Part shown: in pieces, positions 7,792 to 15,343 of the stretch
How the letters are laid out: each line of letters starts with the position of its first letter
Numbering within the stretch: the first letter of the stretch is position 1
NCBI RefSeq assembly: GCF_002929335.1
Contig: NZ_PJIL01000006.1
Span: 124,001-188,000, forward strand
Length of the DNA: 64,000 nt
Direction: 5' to 3'
From: Arthrobacter sp. Y81
GTDB lineage: Bacteria; Actinomycetota; Actinomycetes; Actinomycetales; Micrococcaceae
The notes under the pieces: model-generated
Told to the model about the DNA's origin: nothing
The model's database searches: none
Seen by the model: only the letters and a program-made list of their open reading frames with translations
Translations under genes and position numbers: made by a program

Positions 7792-10700
7792 CAGTACTGC
7801 ACCTCCTGTGAACGACGTCGGACGGTGGCAACCATGTCGCGCTGGTTTCCGGTGGGGCCAAGGTAGTTGAACGCGTAGGCCAGCTGGGCGTAGCCGCCGA
7901 TCAGGTGCGAGGGTTTGACCAGCAGCCGGGTCACGGAGTTGTGGATGCCGCCGCGCCTTCCCGTGGCCTCGGACTTCGGCACATCGATGGTGCGTTCCTG
8001 CGCGTGGTGGACGTAGACCACGCCGGCGGGCATCCGGTGGCTGACGATCGCCCGGGCCACGAGGACGCCGTTGATGTTTACGCACTCCACCCAGTCGTTG
8101 TCCCTGACCTGGATGGCGGCCGCGTCGGCGGGACTCATCCAGACCGTGGGCCCGCCGCGGGACAGCGAGAGCATCAGCAGGTTGTCCTGGTATTCGGAGT
8201 GGATGGACCACTTGGAGTGCGGGGTCAGGTAGCGGACCACCACTTCCATGGCCCCGTCCTGGCCGAGCTTCGGTTCCCCGAAGAGGCGGTGCATGTCCAG
8301 GGGCGGCCGGTAGATCGGCAGGGCCTCGCCGATGTCGATCATCCAGTCGTGGTCCAGGAAGAAGTGCATCCGCCCGGTCAGCGTGTGCCAGGGTTTGAGC
8401 CGTTCGACGTTGATGGTGAAGGGGGCGTAGCGCCGCCCGCCCGTTTCGGAGCCGGACCATTCCGGGGAGGTGATCACCGGGACGGGGCCGGCCTGGGTCT
8501 GGGCGAAGGTGATGAATTTTTCCTCGGAGCCCTCCGACAGGTCCGCGAGTTTCCGGCCGGTGCGGATTTCCAGGTCCTTGAAGCCCTGCACCGACAGCGC
8601 GCCGTTGGTGGTGCCGGAGAAAGCCAGGATGGCCTCGGCCATTTTCGCGTCGGTGTCGATCGCGGGGCGGCCGTCCGCGGCGCCGCCGAGCATCACGCCG
8701 TTGGAGCGGCTGAGCCGCTGCAACGGGCCGGCGAGTTTGTAGGTGACGTTCTTGACCGTGAAGCCCAGCTTGTCAGCCAGCGGCCCGACGGCGGCGAGCT
8801 TGTCAGCGATGGCTGTGTAGTCCCGCTCCACGACGGAAAAGATGGGCATGTTCTGCCCCGGCACCGCGGGGATTGACGTGTCCCGCCAGTCCCGGACGAT
8901 CCCGCCGGGCTGGGCGAGCTGGCCGGGAGTGTCGTGCTGCAGCGGCACGCTGACCAGGTCCCGGCGCACACCCAGGTGGGTTTTGGCCATCCGGGAGAAC
9001 TCCTCGGCCAGCAGGTGGAACATGTCGAAATCCGTCTTGGTCTCCCAGGGCGGATCGATCGCAGGAGTGAAGGCGTGCACGAACGGATGCATGTCGGTGG
9101 AGGACAGGTCGTGCTTTTCGTACCAGGTGGCAGCCGGGAACACGACGTCGGACAGCAGCGTCGTGGAGGTCATCCGGAAGTCCGCGGAGACCAGCAGGTC
9201 CAGCTTCCCTTCGGGCGCCTGGTCGTGCCATTTCACGTCCCGGGGTTTGAGGCCTTCGGCGTGGTCCTTGCCCAGAACGTTGTTGTGCGTGCCCAGCAGG
9301 TTGCGGAGGAAGTACTCGTTGCCCTTGGCGGAGGAGCCGAACAGGTTGGAGCGCCACAGCACGAGGGTCCGCGGCCAGTTCTCCGGGGCATCCACGTCCT
9401 CGATCGCCGGGGTCAGGGTGCGGTTCTTGAGCGCGTCCGCGATGTAGCTCGGGGTGTCCTTCGCGGTGCCGGCGGCGACCGCGGCCTCCGCCTCGTCGGC
9501 GAGGTCCAGGGGGTTCCGGTCGAACTGCGGATAGAACGGCATCCAGCCGAGCCGCGCGGACTGGGCCAGCGCGTCCGCGGTGTGCATGCCGTCCAGGGCT
9601 CCGGTGGAGAGCGGGGATTTCAGCGCGTCCGCGGAGTAGCCGTCCTGGCGCCACTGGTCCGTGTGCATGTACCAGTAGCCGGTGCCGATCATGGTCCGCG
9701 GCGGCCGGGACCAGTCCAGGGCATTCGCCAGGGACACCCAACCGGTGGCGGGCCGCGTTTTTTCCTGGCCAACGTAGTGCGCCCAGCCGCCCCCGTTGCG
9801 GCCCATGCAGCCGGTCAGCATCACAAGGGCCAGCACCGCCCGGTAGGTCGTGTCGCCGTGGAACCACTGGCAGATCCCAGCGCCCATGATGATCATCGAA
9901 CGGCCCTTGGACTCTTCGGCGTTGCGGGCAAACTCGCGGGCCACCCGGATGCAGGCCTGCGCGGGGACGGACGTGATCTCCTCCTGCCAGGCCGGTGTGT
10001 AGGGCGTCGAAGCGTCGTCGTAACCTGTGGCCCACTCCCCCGGGAGCCCTTCGCGGCCGACGCCGTACTGAGCCAGCATCAGGTCGAACACGGTGGTGAC
10101 CAGCTGGCCTTCGACCTCGAGGACCGGCACTCCGCGCCTCAGCACGCTGCCGGCCCCGTTGGCGTCCTCGAAGCACGGCAGCAGGATCTCCGCGCTTTCC
10201 CCGGAGACCTCGCGCAGCGACAATGCAGGCTCGATCCCCTCGAGGTCCAGGTTCCATTTGCCCTCGCCGCTGCCGGAGTAGCGGAAGCCCATGGAGCCGT
10301 TGGGCACCGCGGGGAGGCCGGTCTTCTTGTCGAACAGCACGGTGCGGAACGCCGCGTCCTCGGCCCCGGACTCGGCCGGGAGGTCCTTGGCGGTGAGGAA
10401 TTTCGACGGCGTGAGGGAACCGTCGTCGCGCCGTTCCAGCCGGACCAGGAACGGCAGGTCGGTGTACTGGCGGACGTAGTCGGAGAAGAACGGAACCTCG
10501 CGGTCGACGAAGAACTCCTTGAGCATGACGTGCCCCATGGCCATGGCCAGCGCGGCGTCCGTCCCGGCCTGGGCAGGGAGCCATTCGTCGGCGAACTTCG
10601 TATTGTCCGCGTAATCCGGGCTGACCGTGACCACCTTGGTGCCGCGGTATCGCACCTCGGCCATCCAATGCGCGTCCGGGGTCCGGGTGACGGGGACGTT

Positions 10701-11501
10701 GGAGCCCCACATCATGAGGTAGCCCGCGTCCCACCAGTCACCCGATTCCGGGACGTCGGTCTGGTCCCCGAAGACCTGCGGGCTGGCCACGGGCAGGTCC
10801 GCGTACCAGTCGTAGAAGGACGTCATCACCCCGCCGATCAGCTGGATGAAGCGGGTCCCGACGGCGTGCGAAACCATCGACATCGCGGGGATCGGCGAGA
10901 AGCCGGCACAGCGGTCCGGCCCGTAGGCCTTGATGGTGTTGACGTGCGCGGCGGCGGCGATTTCGATGGCTTCCTGCCAAGACACGCGGACCAGGCCGCC
11001 CTTGCCGCGGGCCTGCTGGTAGCGGCGGCGGCGTTCCGGGTCCCCCACGATGTCGGCGAAGGCCAGCACCGGGTCGCCCAGCCGGGCCTTGGCTTCGCGG
11101 TACATTTCGACGAGGACGCCCCGGGCGTAGGGGAAACGGACCCGGGTGGGCGAGTAGGTGTACCAGGAGAACGCCGCCCCGCGCGGGCAGCCTCTCGGCT
11201 CGTATTCCGGACTGTCCGGACCCACGGAGGGATAGTCCGTCTGCTGGGATTCCCAAGTGATGATGCCGTCCTTGACGTACACCTTCCAGGAACAGGAGCC
11301 CGTGCAGTTCACCCCGTGCGTGGAGCGGACCACCTTGTCGTGGCTCCACCGGTCACGGTAGAAGATGTCGCCCTTGCGGCCGCCCTCCCGGAACACCGCC
11401 CTGCCGTCGTCGGTCTGGTCCCATTTCGTGAAGAAACGCCCCAGCTTCAACATTGCATCTGATGCGGGTCCATCTAACCCCGCATGGGGTCCGGCAGCCA
11501 T
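7791..11501 (-). CDS. narG: respiratory nitrate reductase alpha subunit, Mo-bis-MGD catalytic subunit
   Basis: The 1236-residue catalytic subunit reduces nitrate to nitrite on the cytoplasmic side. The N-terminal FS0 ligand set HGVNCTGSC (His62, Cys66, Cys70) with a later Cys105 is present. DQTDVPESGDWW holds the molybdenum-ligand Asp (about Asp249; Asp222 in E. coli NarG). Length matches the family (about 1240). There is no Tat signal. The ATG at 11501 has a weak GAGGG very close by; an alternative ATG at 11453 (MLKLGRFF) aligns with the usual NarG N-terminus but has no better ribosome site. It heads the leftward nar operon. Confidence 0.96.
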   Translation of the reverse strand: MAAGPHAGLDGPASDAMLKLGRFFTKWDQTDDGRAVFREGGRKGDIFYRDRWSHDKVVRSTHGVNCTGSCSWKVYVKDGIITWESQQTDYPSVGPDSPEYEPRGCPRGAAFSWYTYSPTRVRFPYARGVLVEMYREAKARLGDPVLAFADIVGDPERRRRYQQARGKGGLVRVSWQEAIEIAAAAHVNTIKAYGPDRCAGFSPIPAMSMVSHAVGTRFIQLIGGVMTSFYDWYADLPVASPQVFGDQTDVPESGDWWDAGYLMMWGSNVPVTRTPDAHWMAEVRYRGTKVVTVSPDYADNTKFADEWLPAQAGTDAALAMAMGHVMLKEFFVDREVPFFSDYVRQYTDLPFLVRLERRDDGSLTPSKFLTAKDLPAESGAEDAAFRTVLFDKKTGLPAVPNGSMGFRYSGSGEGKWNLDLEGIEPALSLREVSGESAEILLPCFEDANGAGSVLRRGVPVLEVEGQLVTTVFDLMLAQYGVGREGLPGEWATGYDDASTPYTPAWQEEITSVPAQACIRVAREFARNAEESKGRSMIIMGAGICQWFHGDTTYRAVLALVMLTGCMGRNGGGWAHYVGQEKTRPATGWVSLANALDWSRPPRTMIGTGYWYMHTDQWRQDGYSADALKSPLSTGALDGMHTADALAQSARLGWMPFYPQFDRNPLDLADEAEAAVAAGTAKDTPSYIADALKNRTLTPAIEDVDAPENWPRTLVLWRSNLFGSSAKGNEYFLRNLLGTHNNVLGKDHAEGLKPRDVKWHDQAPEGKLDLLVSADFRMTSTTLLSDVVFPAATWYEKHDLSSTDMHPFVHAFTPAIDPPWETKTDFDMFHLLAEEFSRMAKTHLGVRRDLVSVPLQHDTPGQLAQPGGIVRDWRDTSIPAVPGQNMPIFSVVERDYTAIADKLAAVGPLADKLGFTVKNVTYKLAGPLQRLSRSNGVMLGGAADGRPAIDTDAKMAEAILAFSGTTNGALSVQGFKDLEIRTGRKLADLSEGSEEKFITFAQTQAGPVPVITSPEWSGSETGGRRYAPFTINVERLKPWHTLTGRMHFFLDHDWMIDIGEALPIYRPPLDMHRLFGEPKLGQDGAMEVVVRYLTPHSKWSIHSEYQDNLLMLSLSRGGPTVWMSPADAAAIQVRDNDWVECVNINGVLVARAIVSHRMPAGVVYVHHAQERTIDVPKSEATGRRGGIHNSVTRLLVKPSHLIGGYAQLAYAFNYLGPTGNQRDMVATVRRRSQEVQY

Positions 11502-11576
11502 GCCCTCAAGCTTGGGTGCGTCTTCGAGCCGGTGATAGGGCCGAACGGCACTAGAACTGCTCCGGCGCCCTTGGGG

Positions 11577-11639
11577 GCGCGAACTGGCAGCTAATGACCC
11601 CAGATCAGGGATTTGGCGTCATTAGCTGCCAGTTCGCGC
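11577..11639. repeat. perfect 22-bp inverted repeat between pxpA and narG
   Basis: The left arm 11577-11598 (begins GCGCGAACTGGCAG) and right arm 11618-11639 are exact reverse complements, separated by a 19-nt loop. It starts 8 nt after the pxpA stop on the minus strand and lies about 75 nt upstream of the narG start. No T-run follows in either direction. It could be a strong terminator isolating nar from pxpA, a dispersed palindromic repeat, or a regulator site. Confidence 0.85.
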
Positions 11640-11647
11640 TTGTAAGG

Positions 11648-12397
11648 CTAGGCGAAGGCTTCCAGCTCCACGCCGGCTGCTTCCAGCGCCTTCCGGACGG
11701 CCGTTGCCGTCTCGATGGAGCCTGGCGTGTCACCGTGCAGGCACAGCGAATGCGGCTGGAGCCTGATCACGGTCCCGTCCACGGCTTCCACTTCACCATG
11801 CACGGCGAGGCGGACGGCGCGCTCGGCGATCTCCCCGGCGTCCTCCAGCAGCGCGCCGTCCTGCGAGCGCGGCACCAGTGTTCCGTCCGGCAGGTAGGCG
11901 CGGTCCGCGAAGGCCTCGTGGAACACGGGGTGGCCGGCCTCCGCAGCGAAGGACAGGAGCGCGGACCCCTGGTGGCCCAGGATGGGCAGCCCGGGATCGT
12001 ACGCATGGATGGCGGCGATGACGGCGGAGGCCTGTTCGGCGTCATGCACCGTGCGGTCGTAGAGCGCGCCGTGGGCCTTCACGAAGTCCACGGATGCCCC
12101 GACGGCGTGCGCAACGCCGTCGAGCGCGCCGAGCTGGTACAGCACCGCCCCGAAGAGGTCGTCGAAGGTCATGTCAATGGACCGGAGGCCAAAGCCTGCA
12201 AGATCCGGGTACCCGACGTGGGCACCCACGCGGACATCAAGTTCAAAGGCCGCCCGGCAGGTGTCCAGCATGGTGACGGGGTCCCCGGCGTGCAGGCCGC
12301 AGGCCACGCTGGCGCTGGTGATAAGCGGGAACATGGCGGCGTCGTCCCCCATGGTCCAGGAGCCGAAGGCCTCCCCCAGGTCAGCGTTCAGATCCAA
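11648..12397 (-). CDS. pxpA: 5-oxoprolinase subunit A, LamB/YcsF family (orphan copy)
   Basis: This 249-residue protein has LamB/YcsF motifs: DLNADLGEAFGSW at the start, SASVACGLHAGDP, VGAHVGYPDLAGFG, and LHGDTPGS near the end. With PxpB and PxpC it would cleave 5-oxoproline to glutamate using ATP. No pxpB or pxpC is adjacent here; a second pxpA with both partners lies at 62.5 kb. The start is TTG at 12397, chosen because DLNADLGE follows directly and AAGGCGG precedes it. It overlaps the end of the upstream gene by 17 nt, so translation is probably coupled. Confidence 0.92.
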   Translation of the reverse strand: MDLNADLGEAFGSWTMGDDAAMFPLITSASVACGLHAGDPVTMLDTCRAAFELDVRVGAHVGYPDLAGFGLRSIDMTFDDLFGAVLYQLGALDGVAHAVGASVDFVKAHGALYDRTVHDAEQASAVIAAIHAYDPGLPILGHQGSALLSFAAEAGHPVFHEAFADRAYLPDGTLVPRSQDGALLEDAGEIAERAVRLAVHGEVEAVDGTVIRLQPHSLCLHGDTPGSIETATAVRKALEAAGVELEAFA

Positions 12398-13286
12398 GGA
12401 ATCCGCCTTTCAGGGTTGAGTCCCCACCGGGGGTGTTTGTGCCGGTGGGGTTGTCCCCGGCGGAGTCGATTGCGGCCGGCACGCCGGCGCTGCTGCCGGG
12501 CGTGTTGCCCTGCGTCGGGTTGCCGGGGGTGCCGGCGGTCAGTTCGCCGGGAATCGTATCCGGCATCGGGCCAAAGGCCTCCTTGGCGCTGGCGACGACG
12601 GCGCGTCCCATCACGCGGTTGCCCACACCGCCCACCACGGCTCCGACGCCGAACGGCAGCGCCCGGCCCAGCAGCGCCGTCCCCTGCCGCTGCAGCAGGT
12701 TGCGGAGGAATGCCCGCTGGATGCGGTCCCGCACCGAGCCGAAGCCGGGGAATGACGTCTTGCGGGCGAACGCGGAACCCCAGGCGTCCGTGGGGCCCTT
12801 GCCCCGGCCGGCGGCCTGGCCGCTGAGGCTTCCGAGGAGGGCAGTCCCTTCCTCGCCCAGCATGATGGCCATGACCAGCGTGCTGGCCTTCTCGGGATCA
12901 ACCATGCGGATGCCGTGCAGCTCGGCCAGGGACGTGGCGTACAGTGCGGTGGCTTCGAGGAAACCGATGGTGGCTGCCGCGGAAAGGCCCAACGCAGCAA
13001 CCGTGCCAACGCCCGGAATGACGGCCGTGCCGCCCACGAGGGCGCCGCCGCCGGTCACGGCGAACAGGTAGTCGCGTTCCAGCTTGTCCGCCAGTTGCCC
13101 GGCAGTGGCCCGCGGGTGCCTGCGCTGCAGCCGCCGGAGGTTGGCCAGCACCAGCGGGCGCTGGACTTCAACGGCCCGCAGCAGCATGCTGTGCAGTCCT
13201 GGCTTTGGCTTGCCTTGGGAGTCGAACACCGCCTTGTGGGCGGTTTTTTGTGCAATCTTCATTGCCGGGTTCTTCCGCATGGCCAT
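12381..13286 (-). CDS. hydrophobic EcsC-like protein of unknown function
   Basis: A 301-residue protein, not confidently placed. A basic N-terminus (MAMRKNPAMKIAQKTAHKA) is followed by a Gly/Ala-rich hydrophobic stretch (GGGALVGGTAVIPGVGTVAALGLSAAATIGFLEATALY), a segment MAIMLGEEGTALLGSL, another Gly-rich stretch, and a Pro/Gly/Thr/Asn-rich disordered tail. The pattern recalls EcsC-family proteins, but this is a weak resemblance. The start at 13286 is chosen over 13337 because AGGAAAGG lies just upstream. It overlaps pxpA by 17 nt on the same strand and may be co-transcribed with it. Confidence 0.6.
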   Translation of the reverse strand: MAMRKNPAMKIAQKTAHKAVFDSQGKPKPGLHSMLLRAVEVQRPLVLANLRRLQRRHPRATAGQLADKLERDYLFAVTGGGALVGGTAVIPGVGTVAALGLSAAATIGFLEATALYATSLAELHGIRMVDPEKASTLVMAIMLGEEGTALLGSLSGQAAGRGKGPTDAWGSAFARKTSFPGFGSVRDRIQRAFLRNLLQRQGTALLGRALPFGVGAVVGGVGNRVMGRAVVASAKEAFGPMPDTIPGELTAGTPGNPTQGNTPGSSAGVPAAIDSAGDNPTGTNTPGGDSTLKGGFLGSER

Positions 13287-13401
13287 CGTCACCTTTCCTG
13301 GAACGGGAACAGCCGCCGGTGCCATCAGGGATGGCAACAGTGGTTACTCCGTGCGGGGACAGCTCGTGGCTGCCACTCACCCTTAACACTAGGCCACGCC
13401 G

Positions 13402-13892
13402 CTACATCACCCAGGATTCGGCCACGGCAATATACGCGGACGACGACGGCCCCCGGGGTCCCGGATACACCGCCGGTGAGCCGGGCCATTCCACCCCGAA
13501 CTCCGACAGCCGACCGGCGCTGCACGGAAGGTATACGTTGCTCAGGGCAGCGCCGCTTTCACCGAGCTGGAAATCCGGCGCCGAGAACTGGCGGCGGTCC
13601 AGGACGCCGCTGATCTCCAGCTCCGCCTTCCGCCCCACGGCCCGGAAGCCGCGCCCGATGTCCAGTTCGACGTCGAACTCGTCCTGGGTGTGGGTGATTT
13701 CAGTCAGCGGGAAGCGGGCGGCTTCCGGAAAATAACGGGTCAGTTCACTGGCCAGGTTCTCGGCGAAGTAACCATTGGTGCCGTAGCTCCGCCAGCCTTG
13801 GCGTGTGGCGATCAGCAGGGCAGCGCCAGCCCCGGGTTGTTGCCGATGTATGCCATGCTGCGGCGCCACGTGCCGGCCGGACTGTTCCCCAT
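13402..13892 (-). pseudogene. unknown conserved-looking protein broken by a one-base frameshift
   Basis: The ATG at 13892 opens MGNSPAGTWRRSMAYIGNNPG with actinobacterial codon bias but hits TGA after 24 further codons or so, near 13826. A second frame then runs with equally strong bias (ATRQGWRSYGTNGYFAENLA... to ...AVAESWVM) down to 13402. Adding one base around 13830-13835 would join the two as ...GLALALLIATRQGWRS... with no loss. The start is supported by a TAGGCT -10 box exactly 6 nt upstream, divergent from the MFS gene promoter. This is either a recent mutation or a sequencing error. The intact product would be about 163 aa; I do not recognise the family. Confidence 0.7.
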
Positions 13893-13898
13893 GGGCAG

Positions 13899-13959
13899 AG
13901 CCTAGCCCGGCGGGGGCCAACCGTAGCGGCGGCGCGGCCGGACGGAGCAGGCCTAGACT
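13899..13959. promoter_or_regulatory. divergent leaderless promoters
   Basis: TAGGCT on the minus strand (13904-13899) lies 6 nt before the ATG at 13892, and TAGACT on the plus strand (13954-13959) lies 6 nt before the ATG at 13966. Neither start has a clear Shine-Dalgarno. The same spacing is seen at several other genes in the window. Confidence 0.6.
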
Positions 13960-13965
13960 AGCCCT

Positions 13966-15300
13966 ATGCCCGCCCCCAGAGCCCTCCGGCCCTTTGTGCA
14001 CCGTGAGTACCGCGTGCTGATCGCGGCGCTGGCCGTTTCGATTTTCGGTTCCGGAATGTGGGCCGTTGCCATGGTCTACCAGGTCATCCAGCTCGGCGGC
14101 GGCCCGCTGGAACTGTCCCTCGTTGCCACTGCGGGCAGCGTGGGGTTGGTGGCATTCGTCCTGGCCGGCGGGATCGCCGCGGACCGCGTGCCCCAGCGGC
14201 TCCTGATCATCGCCGTCGAAGGCACCAACCTCGCCGTGATCGCCGGCATCAGCGGGCTGGCGCTGGCGGGCTGGCTGCAGCTGTGGCACCTGGCGATCGG
14301 CGCTTTCGTGCTGGGCGTGGGGGCGGCTTTCTTCTTCCCGGCCTACTCGGCCATCCTGCCCAGGATTCTGCCGCGGGAGGACCTGCTGGCGGCCAACGGC
14401 ATGGAGGGGACCATGAGGCCCATCCTGCAACAGGCAGCCGGTCCCGCCGTCGCCGGTATCCTGGTGGCCGCGCTGTCCCCCTCGCACGCCGTCACGGGTG
14501 TGGCGGCATGCCACCTGCTCGCCTTCATCATCCTCAATTTCCTCGGCCAGCACGCCCTGGACGCCCCCGGCGCCGACGGCGGGACCGCCCCGGAACGGGC
14601 CAAGACATCCTTCTTCCACGACCTCCGCGAAGGTGTCAGCTACACCGTCCGCACGCCCTGGCTGCTGTGGACACTGCTCTGGGCATGCATCTCGGTGCTG
14701 TTCCTGATCGGGCCCATCGAGGTGCTGCTGCCGTTCGTCGTCCGCGACCAACTGGGCGGCGATTCCCGCATGTTCGGTTTCCTGCTGGCTGTGATGGGCG
14801 TGGGCGGGGCGGGCGCTTCCCTGGCCACGGCCTCCTTCCCGCTGCCACGCCGCTACCTCACGGTGATGATGGTCTCGTGGGGTGCCGGCAGCCTGCCGCT
14901 CGCCGCCATCGGGATCATGGACAGCTTCTGGATGGTTGCGGCGGCGCTGTTTATCTTCGGGGCCACCGGCGGCCTCGGAATGGTCATCTGGGGGACGCTC
15001 CTACAGCGCCGCGTCCCCCCGCACTTGCTGGGCCGCGTCTCCAGCCTGGACTTCTTCGTGTCCCTGGCCCTGATGCCCATCTCCATGGCCCTGGCCGGAC
15101 CCGCCGCGGCAGTGGTGCCCACGTGGGTGATCTTCCTGGTGGCCGGCGGCGTGTGCCCCATCATGGCGGTGGTGGCCATGATCGTTGCCCGGATGCCGTC
15201 CGACGAGCTCTCGCATCCGCTGGACAGCAGTTCAGAAAATCCGGCGCCCGTGGACAGCCCTTCGCCGGCGGACAGCCCGAATTCCGTGGACAGCCCCTAG
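13966..15300 (+). CDS. MFS transporter, EntS-like (MFS_3) exporter
   Basis: A 444-residue protein with about 12 membrane segments beginning at residue 15 (YRVLIAALAVSIFGSGMW). It has the loop GGIAADRVPQR, the FPAYSAILPRILPREDLLAANG motif and IGPIEVLLPFVVRDQLGG, typical of the MFS_3/enterobactin-exporter type. It probably exports small molecules by proton antiport; the substrate is not predictable. The tail is a Pro/Ser/Asp repeat (VDSP-ADSP-VDSP) coded by short duplicated DNA. The stop codon lies in the loop of a hairpin at 15286-15313. The start is read as leaderless. Confidence 0.88.
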   Translation: MPAPRALRPFVHREYRVLIAALAVSIFGSGMWAVAMVYQVIQLGGGPLELSLVATAGSVGLVAFVLAGGIAADRVPQRLLIIAVEGTNLAVIAGISGLALAGWLQLWHLAIGAFVLGVGAAFFFPAYSAILPRILPREDLLAANGMEGTMRPILQQAAGPAVAGILVAALSPSHAVTGVAACHLLAFIILNFLGQHALDAPGADGGTAPERAKTSFFHDLREGVSYTVRTPWLLWTLLWACISVLFLIGPIEVLLPFVVRDQLGGDSRMFGFLLAVMGVGGAGASLATASFPLPRRYLTVMMVSWGAGSLPLAAIGIMDSFWMVAAALFIFGATGGLGMVIWGTLLQRRVPPHLLGRVSSLDFFVSLALMPISMALAGPAAAVVPTWVIFLVAGGVCPIMAVVAMIVARMPSDELSHPLDSSSENPAPVDSPSPADSPNSVDSP

Positions 15301-15313
15301 GCGGGCTGTCCAC
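15286..15313. terminator. hairpin between convergent MFS and GH65 genes
   Basis: GTGGACAGCCC (15286-15296) pairs perfectly with GGGCTGTCCAC (15303-15313) over a 6-nt loop holding the MFS TAG stop. An 11-bp stem without a T-run, placed between convergent genes, could act in both directions. Confidence 0.6.
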
Positions 15314-15343
15314 GGTCCGGCCACGGGATTGCTCCGGCCGCTT

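Noticed and set aside
7792..8460. Upstream extension of the narH frame
   Set aside because: It overlaps narG in another frame. The ATG at 7791 shares a base with the narG stop and begins the known NarH N-terminus, so the extension is not coding.
8934..11462. An 842-codon open frame on the plus strand
   Set aside because: It lies wholly antisense to narG, has Arg/Gly/His-rich low-quality sequence and no family motif. It is open only because of G/C third-position bias.
13893..14751. Minus-strand frame continuing upstream of the frameshifted gene
   Set aside because: It runs antisense to the MFS exporter and has shadow composition. Only 13402-13892 has coding character, and its start is in another frame.
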